Positions 45,165 through 55,617 of a stretch of 64,000 nt of DNA are shown piece by piece. Numbering within the stretch: position 1 is the stretch's first letter; every line of letters starts with the position of its first letter. A program made the position numbers and the translations under genes. The notes beneath the pieces were generated by a model. That model ran no database searches. It was given only the letters and a program-made list of their open reading frames with translations, and was not told the DNA's origin. This DNA is from Actinernus sp. WN-2022 (lineage: Eukaryota; Cnidaria; Anthozoa; Actiniaria; Actinernidae), in assembly GCA_030867875.1 (NCBI GenBank), contig JAOWCC010001634.1, forward strand, positions 135,738,365-135,802,364, read 5' to 3'.

Positions 45165-45951
45165 GGTCGGCACACACGAAGGGACAAGTACCAGGGACAT
45201 GTCCCGGGGACAAATCCCTTGTGTTCAGACGAAGGACGACTGTTGCAGGGACATTGTGATACATGCCATTAGCCACAGCGCGTCTCCCACGGCCAAATAC
45301 ACTGGGCACGAGTAAATGAACTAACACAAACCCTTCCCTGACCCCAAAACTAACCCTAACCGTCACAAAATGAGTTCTCAAGTATTTAGACCTAGGGCTC
45401 ACAGGTAAACAGTGAAGTATTGCCGAATAAAATGGAAAACCCCAAAGCGTTGAGAAAAAAAAATTCGGCGTTCCCAGGTTCGAACACGCAACTTCCAGCG
45501 GTGAAGCCGAAACGATAACCGCTACACTAACCAGCCGTCATGCTAAAAGTATGGTAACTTTTTTTATTATAACCTGTCGCGTCGTTGTACTCGGTCCCAG
45601 GTCTAATTGGTCTAATCCGAGGTTGGGAGACGCGCTGTCCCTAATGGCATCTCATTGTGATTTTAGCAGACGCCATCTTGAAATAGAGTTTGTAAGGGCT
45701 TATGGGAAAGTAAAATGACGCTTTACAATTGGTTTATTTTCATTTTGTCCCAGGGACATGTTGCATGAACAGTTCACACGAGGGGACAATCACATTTTAT
45801 CCCCGGGACTTGTCCTCTCAATTTAAACCAGTTTGATTTGAAGGGACAAGTCCCAGGGACAAAATTTTTGTACCCGCTACAAGATGTTTCCTACATGTAG
45901 TTCAGAGAAGGGGACAAGTCCCTGGGACTTGTCCCTTCATGTGTACCAACC
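45165..45951. mobile_element. 787-bp TTAA-flanked MITE with nested SINE
   Basis: The left end GGTCGGCACACACGAAGGGA and right end TCCCTTCATGTGTACCAACC are inverted repeats, flanked by TTAA (45161-45164 and 45952-45955). The arms contain repeated GGGACAAGTCCC-type palindromes. A SINE (45310-45547) is inserted inside. A shorter sibling is at 53595-53784. Confidence 0.8.
45310..45547 (-). mobile_element. tRNA-derived SINE with telomere-like tail, copy 2
   Basis: On the - strand: A box GGTTAGTGTAGCGG (45529-45542), B box GTTCGAACC (45476-45484), then TTTACCTGTGAGCCCTAGGT and GACGGTTAGGGTTAG. It matches the layout of copy 1 at 40561. It lies inside a MITE and so was inserted after it. Confidence 0.7.
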
Positions 45952-46038
45952 TTAAGGCATAAGAACTCAAATACATCTTGCATTGTTTTTCAAAACCATG
46001 AACCCATGCCTAATTTGTGTGCAATCATGTTTTTCAGT

Positions 46039-47505
46039 GATTTTAGTGTTGTGTGTTGCTCAGGTTACACAGCAATTTCAAAGAAAGTTTACCATGGTGT
46101 TTGCCACTAGCCTGAAATACAACCACCTCCTCAGCTTGTTCCAGGGTCCACTCCCCAAGAGAGATGTCTGAATATGCTGCTCAATGATGTCACTACACCA
46201 AAATCACAGTAGTGATTTTGATTGGTCAATTCTATAATTATGTGCATTCATTTTATGCTAAATATTTTCGATCAAATACAACATCATTTGGTGTGATTTG
46301 CAAAATTCTGTTTGAAATTGTTGTACACTGTTACATGTCGAAAAGCTGTATCCACATCAAGAGAAATCACTTCTGGAGTTTTATCAAGGAAAATTTGTTT
46401 TGTAAACTTGCCTATGGGTTATAGAAAGTCCTTGATTTTTCAATTAGCTCCACTCGTTGCAACTTGTGAAAATATCGCCATGAGGCCACATACCATTGGT
46501 TTCTCCCAGAGAGTGGCCTTCCTCAAAACTGTAAACAGCCTAGCAGCGTGTGTTACAGCCGATCAGGAGGAGACTGTTCCATAAAGAAAATCGAAGCAGG
46601 CGAGTTTCGTGTTGTTTACCCTTTGTCCAAAGTCCATGCATGTTGTCAGTGGTTCAGTGATTGAAGAAGAAGAGTGTTCATTTACTCTGGGTTCCAGAGG
46701 TTAATTTTTTTGCCATCCACATACTCGCCGAACTCCTCACAGTAAAACATTTAACTTCTGTAATCCAGGGTAGTGTTCATTGGGATTGCTGTCAACAAAG
46801 TACACTGTATTTCAAGTCTGGTAAGTTAGGAGCGATTGAGAAATAAGGATGTTTTTTAAAACAGGTGGCATAAATTCAACTGCAGATGACATTAAATAGA
46901 CATTAAATAGACACAACATTAAATAGAATTGAGTGGAGCCACTTAAAACTTTCCATAACCCATCAAAAGGCAAGTTTACAAAAATATTTCTCCTTGCAGT
47001 GATTTTTCTCGATGTGAATGTACAGCTTTTCCACACAAAACAATGTATCACAATTTCAAACATCACACCATGTTGTCTTTTGAGCCAAAATATTTAGTGA
47101 GAAATAAATTCACATAATTATAGAATTGATCAATCAAAATCGCTACCACGATTTTGTGGTAGTGACATCGTTGGGCAGCATTATTGGCTAGTAAATTCAG
47201 ATGTCTCTTTTGGAGAGTGGAACCTGGAAGGTTCTGAGAATGCAGCTGTATTTCAGGCTAGTTATCCACCTCCAAAAGGATGGTATGATGCTGTTTACAG
47301 CTGCTGTGTTAACACCACTGAGTTAAAAATTTCATTGTTGCACCAGTGTTACCATCCAGAGCAACCACAGCCATTATACCTTGTGTGCCAGAGCCTTGAA
47401 AAAATAACAGGCAAGACAGAGGAGAAAAAAAGGAGAGCCTGTAGATTTGTTGGGAATCTCATGTCCATGCTAACATATGGTTCAACATCTGAACCTTCTC
47501 CCTGA
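46039..47505 (+). pseudogene. Unrecognised exon split by a foldback element
   Basis: An acceptor-like TGTTTTTCAG ends at 46038. The frame then reads to VTQQFQRKFTMVFA at 46105. After the insert it resumes at 47263 with YPPPKGWYDAVYSCC and runs about 80 codons to TGA at 47503-47505. Removing 46111-47257 and one CTAG copy leaves a continuous frame across the join (1151 bases removed, phase matches). I do not recognise the protein; cysteines and aromatic residues look constrained. It may be a host gene exon or part of another transposon. Confidence 0.45.
46111..47257. mobile_element. 1147-bp foldback element with CTAG duplication
   Basis: The ends CCTGAAATACAACC and GCAGCTGTATTTCAGG are inverted repeats, flanked by CTAG at 46107-46110 and 47258-47261. 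Arms of roughly 300 bp pair, including GATGTCACTAC, TTGATTGGTCAATTCTATAA and AAAGCTGTA-type segments. It interrupts an open frame that becomes continuous when the element is removed. Confidence 0.7.
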
Positions 47506-49368
47506 TTGGATAATTATGTTTTCATTACCAGGCACAACCATAAACTATATCGCAACCCTGCCATCGCAGTGCACTCTGGGATGGATATCTCAGTTGCCAT
47601 TGTTAAATCCAAGATGGCCAACAACAACAATGGAAAACTGAGATATCCATCCCAGAGTGCACTGCTATGGCAGGGTTGCGATATAGTCGGAGTGATGGAT
47701 GTAACTTACAGTAATTTTCAATGGCTTACCAATGGCCTAGAAAAACCAGTTTGACATGTTTTCTTGATTTGAAACTCAGCACACGGAAATGAGATTCCCA
47801 ACAGGTGTAATACTAGACTTGCTCCAAGTCGAACTTGCCGAGTCACTGGGTGAGTGATTACTGGATCAAAAATCGAGCACGAGAATCGAAGCGAGAGGCG
47901 AGTTAGACTTGTTTCACTTGCAGGAAATTGATTCGGGGGATTATGTTTTGGCACGAAAACATGTTTCAGGGTGGAGCTTACATTTTGTGCCTATGACAAA
48001 CTCTTTCTGAGTACAATCAAATTGTAAATACCACATCCACGGTCGACTGACTTGACACGTCAACATACAATGCCTGAAGAATTGATGCTTTGTGATTGGG
48101 AAAATCTTAGTACGTCATAAGCCACGCCTCCGGTTGAAAAATCAACCGGTAAATTTGGCGTGCTGCAAGTGGGAAAAGTTCTTCGTGCAGGGGGCTAAGA
48201 AGGGCTTTGAGAAAGTCTAGTGTAATACCAGAGGTTCTAATCTCTCCTCTTGTCTTCCTCATCTCTTTGCCTTTTGTTTCTTCAAGCCTCTGGTACAGGG
48301 AAGTGTCGCCAAGAAACTATTTCCAAAATATGAAATATGGTTTTGTTCCCTCTAGTTTATTTGTGCAAAATGAGGCTTTCAGTAATCCAAAGGGAATTTC
48401 AGTATCTCAAGCGTCATTTACACAGAATTTCAGTTTGATTTCTTTGGCATTGTTTTCATGCATACTTTATGCACCATAAATGGGAATCTGTTTGAACTCT
48501 TTCGCTGCTATTGTCAAGTAAATTTGACATCCGGTTTCATGTTTCCCAGTGCTGATGTCGCGTTTACTCGATGTCGTAAACTGTCCCAGAAAAAAAGGTC
48601 AAAATTAGCATATTTTAGACAACCATGTGATCAATCATGTGACTAATTAGCATAAATTATGCATGACGAGATTCAGAATTATATTTTGTACATATCTGGA
48701 AGATTTCATGTCAGTACCCTTAATTGAACTCGAGAAATTAAAGAAATTGTCATGGTGGTCAGAAAAGTGATTTAAATTCGGAAATATATAGCATTATGGA
48801 CAAAATTACCACACAGAATGTAGCAAGGAAAGAGTTAATAAAGGTAAATGTATTCATTTATGTAGCACAAAAGCTGGTTATACATGACTATTTTTGTATG
48901 TGTACATGTACAATGTAGCACAAAAGCTGGATCAATAAACAATGACACTTGTGCTTGACTTTTAGCCTTTCGTTTGTTGTTTTGTCACAGCTGCCTACTT
49001 TCAAAACTTGACCATTAATTTTAGTCTGGAGCATTTTGAAATCCCTGAACATGGATATAAAAAACTATTTCAAATGTGCTTCACAAGGTTATTTTTGTGA
49101 TATGGACAGCTGTTGTGGTGCAAAGAACAATCTCCTAATCTTTTTCGAAGTAACACAACACTATGGGTACATGTAACGTTCTTTTACACCCCTCTGATAT
49201 ACATGTAGATTTGAAAGCTACCACTGAAGCTTTGAACAATACTGACTAGCCTTCTAGCTACATCTGTAACTAAATCGTTACTTCCTTTCCTCTTTCATAT
49301 ACATTTACCGTACATAATGTAAAGTTCTAACTAAAGGTATAATTACAATAATTTATAATTATTGATAC
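47506..49368. other. Region upstream of zinc-finger gene 2
   Basis: Holds the palindrome 47544-47697 and a decayed inverted repeat (TTGTTGGGAATCTCAT near 47448, complement near 47789). I cannot place the promoter or 5' exon of gene 2. Confidence 0.45.
47544..47697. mobile_element. 154-bp near-perfect palindromic MITE
   Basis: ACTATATCGCAACCCTGCCA and its complement form the ends; the GCAGTGCACTCTGGGATGGA segment also pairs. The loop carries AAGATGGCCAACAACAAC. Target duplication not clear. Confidence 0.8.
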
Positions 49369-49409
49369 TTGGCAGAAATAACTTTTACATTATTGATTCA
49401 TTATCGCAG

Positions 49410-49443
49410 GTTGAAGTCAATAATTTCAATTGATAAAGGAGTA
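49410..49443 (+). promoter_or_regulatory. 3' splice site and 5' leader of gene 2
   Basis: TTATCGCAG ends at 49409 and is followed by 34 bases before the first ATG. The frame stays open upstream of the ATG, so a coding upstream exon cannot be excluded. Confidence 0.45.
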
Positions 49444-52383
49444 ATGGAATTACCAGACAGTATCCAATGGCAGGCAGAACACTGTAAATCTGGTGAGCTA
49501 CTCTTCTATAAAAATGCCATAACTGGGGAAAAGAAGTGGCCCAATGGAGGTTCAAGTTCATCACAACCTATAGAGATCAATTGTTATGTCGAAGGAAATA
49601 ATGGTCAAGACATAGAGAAAAACTACAGGCCGTGTCTATCTCTAGCTGATGTTGTGCAAGAAGTTGAGAGCACTAGCAATCCAGGTGACGACAGATCAAG
49701 TACAGCAGTAAATGAGCTGGTTTATAATGAGGTGCCATTATTAAGGGATGATGAAAACTGCCAGTCAGAATATTTACAGCAACTTGAACATGATAGAAAA
49801 GAAATTGATACAGGAGTCAATTATGACATGAATCTGAGTCAGGGCTTATGTGATGACCAAGTGATCGCTTTGGATAGTGAGCCTCCTGTTGATCATACAT
49901 TTGAAGTGTCATTCAAACAATCAAGTGAACTCAAAGTTCATACCAGTGACAACACTGTGGGGTCTTTACAGTGTCTTGAGTGTCTTAAAGCATTTGGAAG
50001 TAAGAAGAGTCTTGCAAGACATGTACGAGCTCACAAGTACAGCAAGAGGTGCAGTTGTCCTTATTGTGGCAAGGAATTTTTGCATAGTCGTAATATTGAA
50101 AGACATATCCGAACTCACACCAAAGAGAGACCATTCAAATGCAATTATTGCCCAATGGCTTTCACAGATTCTTCGATTCGTAAAAGACACATGCGGACAC
50201 ACACTGACGAGAGGCCCTACTCATGTAAACTATGTGGACAGAAATTCAAACAGTCAACTTCTCTCAAATTTCATGAAAATACTCACACTGGTGCTCAACC
50301 CTGGAAGTGCAAATATTGCCCTAAGGCATTCAACCGTAATAGTGACCTCTACCGGCATGTCCGAACTCACACAGGGGAGAGACCATTCAAATGTACCTAT
50401 TGCCCAATGGCATTTACTTCGGCAAGTAATTGCACTAGACATGTGCGTGGACACACAAATGAAAGGCCCTACAAATGTAGCCAGTGTGAGAAGACATTTA
50501 CAGATTCCACAAATCTTGTCAGACACAGGTTTACGCATTTCACAGTGAAGCCGTTTCCTTGCACTGTGTGTGGTAAAGGCTTTACATTATCTAAGAGTCT
50601 TGCTGCGCACATGAGAACTCATACTGGAGAAACGCCATACTCGTGTAAAGAATGTGGGGTCTCTTTTACCCATTCAAGTGCATTAGCAAGACACAAGGCC
50701 TACAACCACATGGCAAAGAAATACAAGTGTGAAAACTGTGAACGGGAATTCCCTTATCTTTCATATTTTAATCAGCACTTGAAATCCCGTCATTGCGCAA
50801 CAAATAGATCATACAAATGTGAGGTCTCAAACTGTGGAGAAGTCTTCAGATATGCTACCCGTCTCACAGTTCATCAGCAAGTTCACACTGATGGAGATCC
50901 TAACAAGTGTGCTCTGTGTGGGAAAGTGTTTGGTGGGTTCAAAGGTCTTTACAAGCATGTCCAACTATGCAGTGACCCTTTCGCTTATCAGTGCATGTAT
51001 TGTGATAAAGTATTTAGCTCTGAGCATAATCGTTCACGTCATCATCGAATCCACACTAAGGAAAGGCCTTATTGCTGTGATATTTGTGGAAAAACATTTG
51101 CTGATGAGTCCAATTTTAAGCTTCATTTAAAAATTCACCAAACTGATAGGCCCTTTAAGTGCAATCAGTGTAGCAAGGGCTTTATCACACAGCACAGGCT
51201 TGTAGTTCACGTCAAAACAGTACATTCCACTGAGAGACAATTCCAATGTGAACATTGTGAAAAGTCATTCAATAGGAAGGCCTCTCTTAAATATCATCTT
51301 GATGTACATTTAGATGTAAAGGCATATAAATGTACACGCTGTAACAAAGAGTTCAATCATCAGAAAGTACTTAAAAAGCATTTGAATATGCACAATAGAG
51401 AGGACAGACAGGAGAAGCCATTCAAGTGTAGCCAGTGTCGGAAGGCATTTCTTCATCCAACCACTCTTTCCAGACATGAACAGTGCCATAGCAACAATAG
51501 ATCTTTTCAGTGTAACATTTGCGGCAAGGCATTTGTAGTGAAAAGATATCTTGTAGCACATCTTAGAACTCATACTGGCAAAAAGCCTCACTGCTGCAAC
51601 AAGTGCAACAAGACCTTTAGTCACATCACTGCATTAGCCAATCATCATAGTATTTCCCACGCTGAGGGGCAGCAGGGTTTATTTCACTGCTATTACTGTG
51701 AAAAACATTTTCCATATCAGTCTTACCTTTCCAGACACTTAAAGAATCACAGAGAAGAGAAGCTATTTAAGTGTGCTCATTGTGAGAGAGAATTTGGAGA
51801 TGCACATCGCCTTGAATCACATCTGAGAGTTCATAAACCAAAAGAACCAAACAAGTGTCAACTGTGTGGTAAAGTCTTCAAGAGAAAAAGTGGACTTAAC
51901 CAACATCTTGTAATACATGCAGGAATAAAGACTCATGAGTGTTGCTACTGTGACAGATCATTTTACACGTCTAACAACCTTAAGCGGCACAGTGAAACTC
52001 ATAACCAACCAAAGGTCTTCAAATGCGATCTGTGTGAAAGGGCATTCAGCAAGCAAGCTTATCTGACAAGCCATGTTAAAACGCACCAGAAAAATAGGCC
52101 ATGGATCAAATGTGATCACTGCAGTAAGACATTCTGTAACAAGTCCAGCCTTAAGATACATGCCATGTCTCACTCTCATGTGCGGCCATTCGAGTGTGAG
52201 GTCTGCAAGAACACTTTTAAGCACAAATCATCTCTTCTTCTTCATGTACGAACGTTGCATTCAGAAAAGGGAACATTTAGTTGCACCTTTTGTGATGCTT
52301 CTTTCACGCATGCATATCTTTGTGAAAGGCACAACAAGGAGGTGCATAAAGACATGCTAAACAAGGCAGGAGCACAAGTATAA
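49444..52383 (+). CDS. WW-like plus C2H2 zinc-finger protein 2 (979 aa)
   Basis: Start chosen as the first ATG (49444); an earlier TTG would add 25 residues but spans a likely splice acceptor. Residues 3-35 match a WW domain: LP, W9, G17, F21-Y22, N24, T27 and W32, with the usual proline right after W32 rather than two later. Residues 36-150 are acidic and probably disordered. A cysteine-less half finger (FKQSSELKVH, about 157-166) is shared with gene 1. From about residue 174 to 970 there are 28 fingers, nearly all intact C2H2 with HT(x)ERP(F/Y)-type linkers, so tandem DNA binding is likely; finger 12 is C2HC (HVQLC). WW modules bind proline-rich or phosphorylated partners. Role inferred as a nuclear regulator; targets unknown. 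Confidence 0.9.
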   Translation: MELPDSIQWQAEHCKSGELLFYKNAITGEKKWPNGGSSSSQPIEINCYVEGNNGQDIEKNYRPCLSLADVVQEVESTSNPGDDRSSTAVNELVYNEVPLLRDDENCQSEYLQQLEHDRKEIDTGVNYDMNLSQGLCDDQVIALDSEPPVDHTFEVSFKQSSELKVHTSDNTVGSLQCLECLKAFGSKKSLARHVRAHKYSKRCSCPYCGKEFLHSRNIERHIRTHTKERPFKCNYCPMAFTDSSIRKRHMRTHTDERPYSCKLCGQKFKQSTSLKFHENTHTGAQPWKCKYCPKAFNRNSDLYRHVRTHTGERPFKCTYCPMAFTSASNCTRHVRGHTNERPYKCSQCEKTFTDSTNLVRHRFTHFTVKPFPCTVCGKGFTLSKSLAAHMRTHTGETPYSCKECGVSFTHSSALARHKAYNHMAKKYKCENCEREFPYLSYFNQHLKSRHCATNRSYKCEVSNCGEVFRYATRLTVHQQVHTDGDPNKCALCGKVFGGFKGLYKHVQLCSDPFAYQCMYCDKVFSSEHNRSRHHRIHTKERPYCCDICGKTFADESNFKLHLKIHQTDRPFKCNQCSKGFITQHRLVVHVKTVHSTERQFQCEHCEKSFNRKASLKYHLDVHLDVKAYKCTRCNKEFNHQKVLKKHLNMHNREDRQEKPFKCSQCRKAFLHPTTLSRHEQCHSNNRSFQCNICGKAFVVKRYLVAHLRTHTGKKPHCCNKCNKTFSHITALANHHSISHAEGQQGLFHCYYCEKHFPYQSYLSRHLKNHREEKLFKCAHCEREFGDAHRLESHLRVHKPKEPNKCQLCGKVFKRKSGLNQHLVIHAGIKTHECCYCDRSFYTSNNLKRHSETHNQPKVFKCDLCERAFSKQAYLTSHVKTHQKNRPWIKCDHCSKTFCNKSSLKIHAMSHSHVRPFECEVCKNTFKHKSSLLLHVRTLHSEKGTFSCTFCDASFTHAYLCERHNKEVHKDMLNKAGAQV

Positions 52384-52857
52384 GGTTGCTACTCTTTATG
52401 ATTATCAGGGTTGTTGGCAGAGGGTCAAAAAGGGGGCAGAGGAGCCAATGCCTCCTTTCCCCAAGGAAGTCCCCCCCCTCCCCCATCAGACTGCCCCCAC
52501 ACTCACTTCAATCTCATATCAAGTCCCATTTAAATTTACCCTCTGGATGTCATTCACTGGGTTCCAATGTAAACACACACCCTCAGAGTCTCAAACATTT
52601 CCCCATTATTTTTTTCTGACTTTCCTGAACTTACCCACCCTTAAATACTATCCCCATTTTTCCCATTTGTGCTGTTTCAGATTTTGCCTCACCTTAATTA
52701 CCCCTGCAAATCCTGGCTACAAGCCCTGAATTATTATGTGCCTATAGAGCCCTAGTAAAATGGTTTCAACATTGGTACAACATTTGTTGAAGCCAATTTT
52801 AATTTAATTTTACTTTACTTTACTGTATTTTATTTTACTTTATTTTATTTTATTGTA
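52384..52857 (+). other. 3' untranslated region of gene 2
   Basis: Pyrimidine-rich sequence without frames of note, and a TTTTA-rich run at 52800-52855. The nearest AATAAA (52886-52891) lies inside the MITE that follows. Confidence 0.5.
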
Positions 52858-53275
52858 GTCTTCCCTTGGTCATTTTGTTATTAAAAATAAATTTGGAGTG
52901 TGCAAACATTTTTTCCAAGTCAAAGTAAGGCATAATTGTCAAAATCATGCAACTATTTTTATCCCATTAAAGATATGCTAATTACATGCATGATATCAAG
53001 TGGTTTGCACATCTGTGCATTTTTTGTGTAATTCTCATTCTAAATATGTCTCACTTCAGGGTCCTTGCCATGTGTCATATTTTTGCTTTTAATTTGTGAA
53101 TATACATTTAAATGCAGTGCAAACCACTTGCATCATGCATGTGATTAACATAATCTTTAACAGCATAAAAATTGTCTCATGGTTTTGATAATTATGCCCG
53201 ACTTTAACATGAAAAAAATTGTGTTTGCACTCTCCAAATAAAGTTTTAAGTGCACAAAATGACTTAAGGGAAGAC
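52858..53275. mobile_element. 418-bp palindromic MITE with TA duplication
   Basis: GTCTTCCCTT and AAGGGAAGAC bound the element, flanked by TA (52856-52857, 53276-53277). The arms pair through TTGCACACTCC-, TAATTGTCAAAA- and CATGCATGAT-type segments. AATAAA occurs in both arms on the + strand (52886-52891 and about 53236-53242), so it may supply a polyadenylation signal to gene 2. Confidence 0.8.
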
Positions 53276-53594
53276 TAAAAATTTAATGAAGTATATACCG
53301 GGGGTCTATTTTTCACTTCATAGGCACTTTAAAGGCCAATTTAAATGGTTTCAAGATTAGTTTCAACAACAAAATTAATGTTGTACTGATGTTGAACTGA
53401 TGTTAAAACCGTACTTTTGACTAAAGCTTAAAATGAAATCCTGAGCAAATTGTGTATTGTGTCCACAGATAAATTAATGTTATTTATTCTATGAACTACA
53501 GTGTTTTACATTAATTTCCAGCACTGAGAAACATATTTGTATCTGAACACATGTAAAAATACGATAATTTTACGTGTGTGGATATCGCCTTTAA

Positions 53595-53784
53595 GATCGC
53601 TACACACGTCTGAACAAGGAAAACTATTGTCGCAGGGACAAAATTTTGTCCCCGGGACTTGTCCCTAAATTCAAATCTAACTGCTTTGAATTGAAGGGAC
53701 AAGTCCATGGGACAAAATGACAAGATTTTTCCTACACATAAGGGGACTTGTCCCTGGGACCTGTCCCTTTGTGTGTGCCAACCT
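53595..53784. mobile_element. 190-bp TTAA-flanked MITE, sibling of 45165-45951
   Basis: The right end GGGACCTGTCCCTTTGTGTG...CCAACCT matches the larger copy; the left end GATCGCTACACACG is diverged. TTAA at 53591-53594 and 53785-53788. GGGACAAGTCC-type palindromes again fill the arms. Confidence 0.75.
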
Positions 53785-53789
53785 TTAAA

Positions 53790-54555
53790 CCAGTCAGCGA
53801 TTTTGACGTCATGCGCTTACCCTTGCATCGAACAACCAGGCCCAGGTCCAAGTATTGTTTATAAAATAAATAAAACAATTGCTGCACCCACTCATGAGGT
53901 ATCGAATTGAACACTCAAAGATAAATTTCATATCACTGTGTGCCCATCTATTATTCTCTATTTAATTAGTGGATTTAATTTATTATATATGGTATTTAAA
54001 GGTTAATTAATAGTACTAATATCATGGTACAAAATTTACAAATTACAATTACCATAACTTAGACAACTATATAGTCTTTAAAAATAACAACAACAAGTTA
54101 GTAAAAAAAAGGTGTTTATGACTGTCATCCACAAAGTTCTAATCTTAAACACATCTTAAAAACAAACCATACAGTTAATTATCATGAATCATATCACCAA
54201 GTACAATTAAGTTTGTCTATTATATTTTTTACCGTTTAAAAGCTCTGTTTAAGATAAAATGGATAACTTAAGTTCCTGTAAAAACTAGTGTAGATCTGGT
54301 CATCAACTAAGAGTCAATTAATTACGATGTAGTCATGTTAACAAGATACATGTATGTGGAAAGTGAATAGCAGCTGACATTGTGAGCACTTGCCCTTCAT
54401 CAGGGCACTCTGAGGATCAAAGGCCAGTGCATGCTTGAAATGTCAGCTGCTACTCACATTAGATTGTTTTCTTATCTATATTATGTTTTATTGTGTCTGT
54501 CCCAGAAAGTCTTGGTTTTCCCACCATTTATCATTGTGCTTTCTATATTATTTTC
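53790..54555. other. Intergenic, nothing recognised
   Basis: A short inverted phrase lies near 54385-54470 (CAGCTGACATT / AATGTCAGCTG), a possible decayed hairpin. No gene. Confidence 0.4.
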
Positions 54556-54560
54556 CTTAA

Positions 54561-54708
54561 AGGCCCAGTACGGAACTTGATGCTTTGCGCACGCGCATCT
54601 GTTTGAGGCTTCTATTGTCTTGTCTCATAAAACTTCGAATTTTCAACTGCGACAAATGGCGGATTTGAGGTACACGGCGTGCAAAGCACCAAGGTCCGTA
54701 CTGGGCCT
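54561..54708. mobile_element. 148-bp TTAA-flanked MITE
   Basis: AGGCCCAGTACGGA and TCCGTACTGGGCCT are exact inverted ends between TTAA at 54557-54560 and 54709-54712. The subterminal TTGATGCTTTGC / GCAAAGCACCAA also pairs. Confidence 0.85.
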
Positions 54709-55111
54709 TTAAGGAGAGAAAAAAGATTACATATTTAAATTCAATATATCAGTGAATGTGGTCTTTTCATACATTTAACTGTGACTACTGTAACTGGGGC
54801 CAGACAATGAGAACAAATCACATTACAGAACGAAAACATAGCACTCCAGCTTACAATTCCTAATAAGTATTTAAACATACCTTGTAATAATCCACACTAT
54901 TTTGTTTCATTGAAAAATATACTGACTTAAAAACTAGTCTACCAAATTTGCCTTTTATCAGATCCAAACTTGACTAACTAAGTTCAAATGCCATGCTCAA
55001 ATGACCGTTACCAGTAGTTGGAATGCTTTGTTTTCGTTTGGCAATGTGATTGGATCTTATTGTTTAAGTGGCTTTGGTTACATGCAGTTGTTGTACAGTA
55101 AAGGTCCAGTA

Positions 55112-55297
55112 CAATAGCCCACTTTCAATATATGCTTCACTTATCACGCACAGGGAAGGATTCAGTATGAGGCTCAGGGGTAAAATACTCAGTGATTTGT
55201 GAAAAGAGAAAAGAATAAATCTAATTTAACCCTGAGCCTCATAATGAATTATTATTTGTGTGTGACAAGTGAAGCATGTATCAAAAGTGGGCTATTG
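55112..55297. mobile_element. 186-bp palindromic MITE
   Basis: CAATAGCCCACTTTCAATAT and its near-complement bound arms sharing GCTTCACTT and GAGGCTCAGGG. Target duplication uncertain. Confidence 0.75.
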
Positions 55298-55617
55298 ACA
55301 TTGCAATCGTTACCCATAAGCAGTTAGCCAAAAAAGTTATTGCAGATGTCATGTTCTGACATCCATTGAGATCTAGACTGGGGTAGAATGTAAAGAGAAA
55401 TCATTTTCCCAATGATTTTGGCAGTGATGCACATCTAATAATATATACATGTAACAGAACAATTTCCTGGCTTCAGTTAGGCATCGCACAGTTTGTGGTA
55501 ACTTTAAAACAGAAGATAGATAGTATAAATGTTATATAGATGTTAAATAATCTGTTTGATTGTAACTATTGCACAACTTATTTATTGTGTAACTGGGACC
55601 ACTTGGACAATGACAAC

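Noticed and set aside
48207..48479. 90-codon + strand frame upstream of gene 2
   Set aside because: Hydrophobic and serine-rich but without domain, splice or conservation evidence.
49369..49443. Upstream extension of zinc-finger gene 2 starting at a TTG codon
   Set aside because: TTG is not a usual animal start, and a splice acceptor (TTATCGCAG at 49409) lies within it; the ATG at 49444 is preferred.
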